Source: UBA5336 sp964625835
Lineage (GTDB): Bacteria; Pseudomonadota; Alphaproteobacteria; Caulobacterales; Hyphomonadaceae
Direction: 5' to 3'
DNA length: 7,365 nucleotides
Assembly: GCA_964625835.1 (NCBI GenBank)
Contig: CAZVES010000122.1
Location: 1-7,365 of the forward strand
Made by a program: the position numbers and the translations under genes. This document shows positions 1-4,434 of this stretch, in pieces. The notes below the pieces were generated by a model. The model had not been told where the DNA came from. It made no database searches and worked only from the letters and a program-made list of their open reading frames with translations. How positions within the stretch are numbered: position 1 is the stretch's first letter; each line of letters starts with the position of its first letter.

Positions 1-68
1 ATGCAACAGAGGCAGGGCGCGACAGGAACCGACGCGTGGAACTCGTCCAGAAGCGGCCTGAGAACTAA
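1..68 (+). CDS. C-terminal end of a probable OmpA-domain protein (partial)
   Basis: Reading from base 3, the plus strand is open for 21 codons and ends in TAA at 66-68. The residues include GRDRNRRVELVQK near the end. An Asn-Arg-Arg-Val-Glu cluster close to the C-terminus is typical of the OmpA-like peptidoglycan-binding domain (OmpA, Pal and MotB families), where the Arg belongs to the conserved peptidoglycan-contact region. If correct, this is the tail of an outer-membrane or periplasmic protein whose gene lies mostly left of the window. Its stop overlaps the prs stop on the other strand by two bases, so the genes converge tail to tail. The call rests on about a dozen residues; another family, or a chance open frame, remains possible. 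Confidence 0.5.
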   Translation, partial: ATEAGRDRNRRVELVQKRPEN

Positions 69-997
69 TCAAACAGCTTCGAGACGCTTTCCTTGTTGGC
101 GATGCGGCGAATGGCTTCGCCAAGCAGGGGGGCGACGGTGAGCACCCGCAGGCGTTTGGATTTCACGTCCTCTGCGCGGGGCTGGATTGTGTCGCAGGCG
201 ACGATTTCGTCGAGCTGGGACGCCTCGAAGTTCTGCACGGCATTCTTGGAAAAGACACCATGAGTGACATAGGCCGAAACGCCCGTGGCACCGTGCTTTT
301 TCAGCGCCTCGGCCGCGCCGCGAAGGGTGCCGCCGCTGTCGCAGATGTCATCGACCAGGATGCAGTTGCGCCCCTTCACGTCGCCGATGATGTTCATCAC
401 TTCCGAAACGCCTGCCTTGGGCCGGCGCTTGTCAACAATGGCAAGGTCCACGCCGAGCCGCTTGGCCAGCGATCGCGCGCGAACCACGCCGCCCACATCG
501 GGCGAAACGATGATCAGGGATTTCAGCTTGAAGCGCCTGTGAATGTCCTCTTCGATCACCGGCGCGGCGATGAGATTGTCCGTCGGCACGTCGAAGAAGC
601 CCTGAATCTGGCCGGCATGGAGGTCCATGGTCAGGACGCGGTCAGCGCCCGCCGCCACGATCAGATTGGCAACCAGCTTGGCCGAGATCGGCGTGCGGCC
701 ATCGGTCTTGCGGTCCTGGCGGGCATAGCCGAAATACGGGATCACTGCGGTGATGCGCTGGGCAGAGGCGCGCTTGAGCGCATCGATGCAGATGAGCAGC
801 TCCATCAGCGTGTCATTGGCCGGAAAGCTGGTGGACTGGATCACGTAAACATCCTCGCCACGAACATTCTCGTTGATCCGGATGAAGACCTCATTGTCGG
901 AAAACCGTTCGATGCGGCGCTCGGTCAGCGGCACGTCGAGATAGTCGGCAATGGCTTCAGCCAGGGGCTCATTAGCGGTGCAGGAGAGGAGTTTCAT
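65..997 (-). CDS. prs: Ribose-phosphate pyrophosphokinase (PRPP synthetase)
   Basis: Transfers pyrophosphate from ATP to ribose 5-phosphate, giving PRPP for purine, pyrimidine, NAD, histidine and tryptophan synthesis in the cytosol. The 310-residue product has the usual length for class I enzymes. Visible motifs are YFGYARQDRK at 88-97 (ATP-binding loop), DLHAGQIQGFFD at 125-136 with the conserved His127, SPDVGGVVRAR at 165-175, DKRR at 189-192, and the PRPP-binding loop VDDICDSGGT at 215-224. No key residue is missing. I start at the Met of MKLLSC because family similarity begins there. An in-frame ATG four codons earlier (1007-1009) is equally possible and matches the MPDMKLF-type start of the E. 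coli protein. Neither start has a clear Shine-Dalgarno. The gene lies downstream of pgeF on the same strand, with its own candidate promoter in the gap. Confidence 0.97.
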   Translation of the reverse strand: MKLLSCTANEPLAEAIADYLDVPLTERRIERFSDNEVFIRINENVRGEDVYVIQSTSFPANDTLMELLICIDALKRASAQRITAVIPYFGYARQDRKTDGRTPISAKLVANLIVAAGADRVLTMDLHAGQIQGFFDVPTDNLIAAPVIEEDIHRRFKLKSLIIVSPDVGGVVRARSLAKRLGVDLAIVDKRRPKAGVSEVMNIIGDVKGRNCILVDDICDSGGTLRGAAEALKKHGATGVSAYVTHGVFSKNAVQNFEASQLDEIVACDTIQPRAEDVKSKRLRVLTVAPLLGEAIRRIANKESVSKLFD

Positions 998-1020
998 GGG
1001 CGGGCGCATGGTCCGGAAAG

Positions 1021-1049
1021 GCTAGGAAAGAGAGGGCGGCGGGTGTCAA
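1021..1049 (-). promoter_or_regulatory. Candidate prs promoter
   Basis: On the minus strand a perfect TTGACA (1044-1049) is preceded by C and followed, after a 17-base spacer, by CCTAGC (1021-1026). The -35 fits the housekeeping sigma consensus. The -10 is poor (central TA only), as is common in alphaproteobacteria. Transcription would begin around 1012-1016, giving a leader of 20 bases or less before either prs start. That agrees with the absence of a Shine-Dalgarno. Inferred from sequence only. Confidence 0.45.
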
Positions 1050-1051
1050 GT

Positions 1052-1068
1052 ACCTGTCGCAAACAGGT
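1052..1068. repeat. Inverted repeat upstream of prs: ACCTGT-N5-ACAGGT
   Basis: A perfect 6-base inverted repeat with a 5-base spacer lies in the 94-base gap between the pgeF stop and prs, three bases upstream of the candidate -35. It could be an operator for prs, or a small hairpin in the pgeF 3' end. The minus-strand tail (ACTTGACACC) is not U-rich, so it is not a standard intrinsic terminator. A repeat this size occurs by chance in a few places per window; position is its main merit. Confidence 0.35.
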
Positions 1069-1103
1069 TCGCTGCGCAATGTGGGAGGGCGGCGTTTTTC
1101 CCG

Positions 1104-1877
1104 TTATCGCAAAGAAATCGCGATCACTGAGGCATTCCGGCCATAGTCTGGCTCCCCGCGACGGGTCCGGCGGCGGTTGGAGAAGTAATCCTCACTGGCG
1201 CAGGTGTCGGCCCTGACCTGCTCGATATGTCCGAGGCCGGCGCGGGCCAGGCGACGGTGCACATAGCCCGTCAGGTCGAACTGGAGCCGGTCGCCCTTCC
1301 CCTGTGAAAAGAATGCGCGATTGCCCGGATCATCGGCAAGGAAAGTCTCGGCAAGATCAGGGCCAACCTCATAGCTGGACTGCTGGATGGCCGGCCCGAT
1401 GGCGGCCATCACGTCGCCCGGGCGCGAGCCCAGCCCGGCCATGGCCTCCAGTGTCGCCTCGCACACGCCGGCCAGGGCACCCTTCCAGCCGGCATGGGCT
1501 GCGCCGATCACCCCCCGCCGCCTGTCGGCAAACAGCACAGGCACACAATCGGCCGTCAGGATACACAGGGCGATGCCTAGCCGGTCTGTCACCATCGCGT
1601 CGGCTTTGGGGCGCGCGTTATCCGGCCAGGCTTGAGTCACACGGGCCACGGCCCGTCCATGGACCTGGTAGGACGAGACCATTTCCGACGCGCTGATCGC
1701 CTGGCAGACGCGCCGGCGGTTTTCGGCCACCGCGGCCGGGTCATCGCGCGACCCGACCCCGACATTCAGGCCGCTGTAAATGCCCGTCGAAACACCTCCG
1801 GCCGCGCTGAAAAAGCCATGGCGGATGCTCGTCAGACCGGCCAGGCCAGGCAGGGTCTCGAAAGGTGGGTGGTCCAT
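1104..1877 (-). CDS. pgeF: Purine nucleoside phosphorylase/deaminase of the YfiH/LACC1 family
   Basis: The 257-residue protein belongs to the family named Cu-oxidase_4, often annotated as polyphenol oxidase or laccase. Characterised members act on purine nucleosides (adenosine deamination and phosphorolysis), and E. coli YfiH has been linked to peptidoglycan precursor editing. The metal site is intact: His73 in YQVHGRAV, Cys111 in LTADCVPVLFAD and His128 in GAAHAGWKG. IGPAIQQSSYEVG follows at about 160-172, and DTCASEDYFSNRR plus RGEPDYGR near the C-terminus match the alphaproteobacterial pattern. The ATG has a good Shine-Dalgarno, GGAGG at 1883-1887 with a 5-base gap. It is cytosolic, with no signal peptide or membrane segment. 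It is divergent from dut and upstream of prs. The family assignment is firm; the physiological substrate here is inferred. Confidence 0.93.
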   Translation of the reverse strand: MDHPPFETLPGLAGLTSIRHGFFSAAGGVSTGIYSGLNVGVGSRDDPAAVAENRRRVCQAISASEMVSSYQVHGRAVARVTQAWPDNARPKADAMVTDRLGIALCILTADCVPVLFADRRRGVIGAAHAGWKGALAGVCEATLEAMAGLGSRPGDVMAAIGPAIQQSSYEVGPDLAETFLADDPGNRAFFSQGKGDRLQFDLTGYVHRRLARAGLGHIEQVRADTCASEDYFSNRRRTRRGEPDYGRNASVIAISLR

Positions 1878-1945
1878 TCGCGCCTCCGGGCTCAGAGTCT
1901 TTTTCCAGCTTGACCGAATCTGCGCCCAGCGTCATCCCATCGGTC
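1878..1945. promoter_or_regulatory. Divergent pgeF-dut intergenic region with two GANTC sites
   Basis: This 68-base spacer must carry the promoters of both outward-reading genes. It contains the pgeF Shine-Dalgarno (GGAGG on the minus strand), a plus-strand TTGACC at 1910-1915 that could be the dut -35, and two GANTC motifs: GAGTC at 1895-1899 and GAATC at 1916-1920. The second abuts the TTGACC. No convincing -10 hexamer is seen for dut. With normal spacing, transcription would start within a few bases of the dut ATG, so a nearly leaderless message is possible. Confidence 0.4.
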
Positions 1946-2404
1946 ATGAGCCAGCCTGTTACCGTTGCCGTGTGCCCCCTGCCCCATTTTGAGGGACTTG
2001 CCCTGCCCGCCTATGAAACCGAAGGCTCGGCGGGGCTGGATGTGCGCGCCGCCGTGGCCGAGGATGACCCGCTCACCCTTGCGCCCGGCGCGCGCGCCAT
2101 GGTCGAGACAGGGTTGAGTGTGGCCATTCCGGAGGGTTACGAGTTGCAGATGCGCCCGCGCTCGGGGCTGGCCGCAAAGCATGGCATCACCTGCCTGAAT
2201 TCCCCCGGCACAATCGACAGCGACTATCGCGGAGAGCTCAGGGTGATCCTGATAAACCATGGCACTGAGCCCTTCGTGATCCAACGCGGGGAGCGGATCG
2301 GCCAGCTTGTGCTCGCCCCGGTCACACGGCTGCAGTGGGATAAGGTCGACGCGCTACCAGAAACCGCACGCGGCGCAGGCGGCTTTGGCTCGACGGGGGT
2401 CTAG
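1946..2404 (+). CDS. dut: Deoxyuridine 5'-triphosphate nucleotidohydrolase (dUTPase)
   Basis: Hydrolyses dUTP to dUMP and pyrophosphate, keeping uracil out of DNA and supplying dUMP for thymidylate synthesis. It acts as a cytosolic homotrimer. All five trimeric dUTPase motifs are present in the 152-residue product: GSAGLDVRA at 27-35, RPRSGLA at 70-76, NSPGTIDSDYRGELRV at 85-100 including the catalytic-water Asp91, RGERIGQLV at 114-122, and the C-terminal phosphate-covering RGAGGFGSTG at 142-151. Start is the ATG of MSQPV, which gives the normal family length. The frame stays open upstream to a GTG at 1865, but that would overlap pgeF and add 27 residues unlike dUTPase. There is no obvious Shine-Dalgarno. 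The gene converges on the O-methyltransferase, with 33 bases between their stops. Confidence 0.97.
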   Translation: MSQPVTVAVCPLPHFEGLALPAYETEGSAGLDVRAAVAEDDPLTLAPGARAMVETGLSVAIPEGYELQMRPRSGLAAKHGITCLNSPGTIDSDYRGELRVILINHGTEPFVIQRGERIGQLVLAPVTRLQWDKVDALPETARGAGGFGSTGV

Positions 2405-2437
2405 GGCGCTTTCAATCGACCCGGAGCGACCGGACCT

Positions 2438-3097
2438 TCAGTCATCCCTGACGCGGGCGATGGCAAGGCCGTCATGGCCTTTCAGTCCGACCTGCTGGAG
2501 CACGATGGCCTCAAGTGCGGGATGGCTGGCCAGGGCCTGGTTGAACGCGGCCGCGCCAATCACATTGGGATCCATGGAGCGCGAGAGGACTTCGCCGCGC
2601 CGCACCACATTGTCCGCCACGATCAGGCCACCCGGCCGGGTCACGCGCACTGCATGGGTGAGATAGGCCGGATAGGATTCCTTGTTGGCGTCCAGGAAGA
2701 CAAAGTCAAAAGGCCCCCCAATGCCCGGCAAAAGGTCCAGCGCCGCGCCCGTGCGGATGTTGCAGATACCGGACAGGCCGGCCGCCGCAACAGACTTGCG
2801 GGCCACATTGGCATGGAGCGGGTCGATCTCAAGGCTGATGAGTTCACCGTCACCGGCGAGGGCCCGCGCCAGCCAGAGGGTGGAATACCCGCCCAGGGTC
2901 CCGATTTCCAGAATGCGCCGCGCACCGACAAGGCGGGCCAGAAGGTAGAGAAACTTGCCCTGGCCCGGCGACACCTGGATGTCAGGCAGACCTGCCTCCC
3001 GCGCCCGATTGAGCGCGCCTTCAAGGGCTGCGTCCTGCGGGATGAAGAGGCTGTCGATGTATGTGTCGACGTCTTCGAAGATCGGATTGCGGGACAC
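2438..3097 (-). CDS. SAM-dependent O-methyltransferase, catechol/caffeoyl-CoA (family 3) type
   Basis: A 219-residue class I methyltransferase of the Methyltransf_3 family. The SAM-binding motif LEIGTLGGYST is at 63-73, the acidic ribose-binding residue is in SLEID at 88-92, and FDFVFLDANKESY at 130-142 is followed by GGLIVADNV at 156-164. Asp136, Asp162 and Asn163 match the divalent-metal ligands of cation-dependent members. Bacterial members methylate catechols, other small hydroxylated molecules or, for TrmR, a wobble uridine of tRNA; the substrate here cannot be read from the sequence. The start codon is GTG (3095-3097), ten bases past the hydrolase stop. Its Shine-Dalgarno GAGG (3106-3109) overlaps that stop, so translation is probably coupled. 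It is cytosolic, with no signal peptide. Confidence 0.9.
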   Translation of the reverse strand: MSRNPIFEDVDTYIDSLFIPQDAALEGALNRAREAGLPDIQVSPGQGKFLYLLARLVGARRILEIGTLGGYSTLWLARALAGDGELISLEIDPLHANVARKSVAAAGLSGICNIRTGAALDLLPGIGGPFDFVFLDANKESYPAYLTHAVRVTRPGGLIVADNVVRRGEVLSRSMDPNVIGAAAFNQALASHPALEAIVLQQVGLKGHDGLAIARVRDD

Positions 3098-3105
3098 GCC
3101 ACGTG

Positions 3106-3109
3106 CCTC
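3106..3109 (-). promoter_or_regulatory. Shine-Dalgarno for the O-methyltransferase, overlapping the hydrolase stop
   Basis: The minus strand reads TGAGG: the TGA ends the hydrolase and GAGG sits 8 bases before the GTG start of the methyltransferase. This supports the GTG start and suggests that ribosomes finishing the hydrolase reinitiate here. Confidence 0.6.
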
Positions 3110-4019
3110 AGGGCGCAGCCGTGGCCGCTGTCGCCGGAGCCGAATCCATGACGTTCAACGCACGGCGCGCATCAGGCGCAGCGCCCGCGGAAACGGTCTG
3201 GATGCGGCTGGAGGCCTCTGCGGCCCGCCGCGCGGCCAGTCGGGCGCGGGCGTCGGCCCATTCACGCCCCTGCGGGAAGCGATAGAAAATGTGCAGCCCG
3301 ATCTTCTGGGTGCGCACCAGTCCGGAATTCCAGACCGGGTCCACATAGGTGGCATGGTAATGGGTGGCCTCAGCCGTGCGCGGCTCGTGCAGGTCCAGCA
3401 TCACCTGTGCGGCGACCGCCTGGGCCTTCTCCCAGCGCTCTCCGCGCGGGCGCAGCGCCAGGGCCCCATCGCAGGTGAAGGTGAACTGGCAGCCCGTGGT
3501 CCGCGTCGCGCCCTGGTAGACAACTTCGCAGATGGAGTTGGGGTAGCGGTGGTCGCGCACGCGATTGGCGATCACCTCCGCCACGGCCAACTGGCCAGAC
3601 GTGGCTTCGCTGCGCGCCTCGTAAAAGACTGCTTCGGAGAGGCACTTGTGCTCGCGTGTCAGGTCTTCGGCGCGGGTGATGTCGTTGGGGTCGAAGCTAG
3701 CCACCGTGCGCAGGGCCGCCACATCACGGTCACGTGCCGCGTAGCGCCCGAGGACGGACTGACTGTCGCGCTCGAAACTGTCCTCAAGGCGAACAATCCA
3801 GGGATGCTGGATCAGTGAGGGTGCGTCGGGGTGGGCGCGCATGGCATCGCCGCCATCGCGATACTTTGCAAAAAGGGTGGACTTCAGGCGCGCATCCGCT
3901 TCCAGGCGCTGGTTCTCGAAGGACTGGCTGATAAGGGGCAGCGATGTGGTTACGCCCACAGCGGCCACAGCCACTGAGACACCACGCACCAATGTGCGGC
4001 GTCGCTCTTCGTCACTCAT
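3108..4019 (-). CDS. Membrane-anchored SleB-type cell wall hydrolase
   Basis: The 303-residue product carries a Hydrolase_2 (SleB-like) domain, a peptidoglycan-cleaving fold of lytic-transglycosylase type. From the chosen Met: a short basic cytoplasmic start (SDEERRRTLVRG), one hydrophobic segment at about 10-31 (signal anchor or uncleaved signal), a linker to about 120, then the domain at about 126-247. The domain shows CLSEAVFYEARSE with the probable catalytic Glu134, GQLAVAEVIANRVRD, GCQFTFTCDG, ATHYHATYVDP and the closing GLHIFYR. Four Cys (126, 164, 177, 183) could form disulfides in the periplasm. The C-terminal 45 residues are Ala/Arg-rich and probably disordered. I start at ATG 4017-4019, preceded by GGTGG six bases away. 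An in-frame ATG at 4104-4106 also has GGTGG upstream, but the added codons include many rare in this genome (TTA, ATA, ACA, GCA). Physiological role (division, remodelling or other) unknown. Confidence 0.85.
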   Translation of the reverse strand: MSDEERRRTLVRGVSVAVAAVGVTTSLPLISQSFENQRLEADARLKSTLFAKYRDGGDAMRAHPDAPSLIQHPWIVRLEDSFERDSQSVLGRYAARDRDVAALRTVASFDPNDITRAEDLTREHKCLSEAVFYEARSEATSGQLAVAEVIANRVRDHRYPNSICEVVYQGATRTTGCQFTFTCDGALALRPRGERWEKAQAVAAQVMLDLHEPRTAEATHYHATYVDPVWNSGLVRTQKIGLHIFYRFPQGREWADARARLAARRAAEASSRIQTVSAGAAPDARRALNVMDSAPATAATAAP

Positions 4020-4434
4020 CAACATCCACCAACGCTTCAAACCACGCTTTTGCGCGGAGATATCGGGGAGTATGCAGCGTGCTGCTTTCCAGAATGTTAA
4101 CATCATCTATCCCACCAGCTTCCCTGGCTTTTGGCCCAATTATGTCCTCGGGCTTAGCCATGGCTCCGGAAACACCGGACCCCGGAACTCAACCGCCCAT
4201 ATGCCCTTCAGACGGGGCTGTGCAAGTTTCTCGCCGTTTATGCGATGTCGAATGACCCGACACTGAACAGGCCGGCAAACACGCCCGCCACAGGCTCCGA
4301 CCTGTCCTGTCATTGCAAACGACTGAATTCGCGGCAGATTTAAGCAAGACCACACAGAATGCGCCAACCGGATCGCTTGATCCGGGTGTTGCCGAATTCA
4401 CACATTGTTTACCATCATGAACGGGCTGTAATCG
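4020..4434. other. Intergenic region between ppdK and the cell wall hydrolase
   Basis: This 415-base stretch is less GC-rich than its flanks and holds no reading frame I believe. It must contain the end of the ppdK transcript and the promoter of the hydrolase-methyltransferase pair. Visible structure includes a 7-base stem-loop at 4368-4385 and three weaker 5-base stems: 4165-4179 (TCCGG/CCGGA), 4246-4262 (TGTCG/CGACA) and 4290-4305 (ACAGG/CCTGT). I find no convincing -35/-10 pair. A small RNA or a longer hydrolase N-terminus cannot be excluded. Confidence 0.5.
4368..4385 (-). terminator. Candidate ppdK transcription terminator
   Basis: CCGGATC (4368-4374) and GATCCGG (4379-4385) form a perfect 7-base stem closed by a 4-base loop, about 50 bases past the ppdK stop. 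The minus-strand sequence after the stem (TTGGCGCATTCTG) is only mildly T-rich and lacks a U-tract, so this is either a weak intrinsic terminator or a 3' stabilising hairpin. Confidence 0.4.

Noticed and set aside
260..1216. Long plus-strand open frame (318 codons) opposite prs and pgeF
   Set aside because: It is antisense to a clearly conserved gene and resembles no family I know. Long shadow frames are expected opposite GC-rich coding sequence.
1865..1945. Upstream GTG start for dut, giving an overlap with pgeF
   Set aside because: The additional 27 residues are unlike any dUTPase N-terminus, and the ATG at 1946 gives the standard length.
1741..1947. Minus-strand frame beginning MTDGMTLGADSVKLEK just upstream of and overlapping pgeF in another frame
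   Set aside because: The first 24 codons look protein-like, but the frame then runs out of phase through the conserved pgeF start. The pgeF ATG has its own strong Shine-Dalgarno, so a frameshifted extension is not needed.
2405..2437. Possible bidirectional terminator between dut and the methyltransferase (CCGG-AGCGA-CCGG)
   Set aside because: The stem is only four bases, is not flanked by a T-run on either strand, and is too weak to call.
2474..3151. 225-codon plus-strand frame opposite the O-methyltransferase
   Set aside because: It is a shadow of a gene with intact SAM-binding and metal-site motifs, and has no family resemblance of its own.
4094..4103. Perfect 10-base palindrome ATGTTAACAT upstream of the cell wall hydrolase
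   Set aside because: About seven palindromes of this length are expected by chance in a window this size, and there is no second copy or promoter alignment to support an operator.
4140..4401. Short open frames on both strands in the ppdK-hydrolase intergenic region
   Set aside because: They lack Shine-Dalgarno sites and have codon use unlike the neighbouring genes. They overlap each other and show no recognisable motif.
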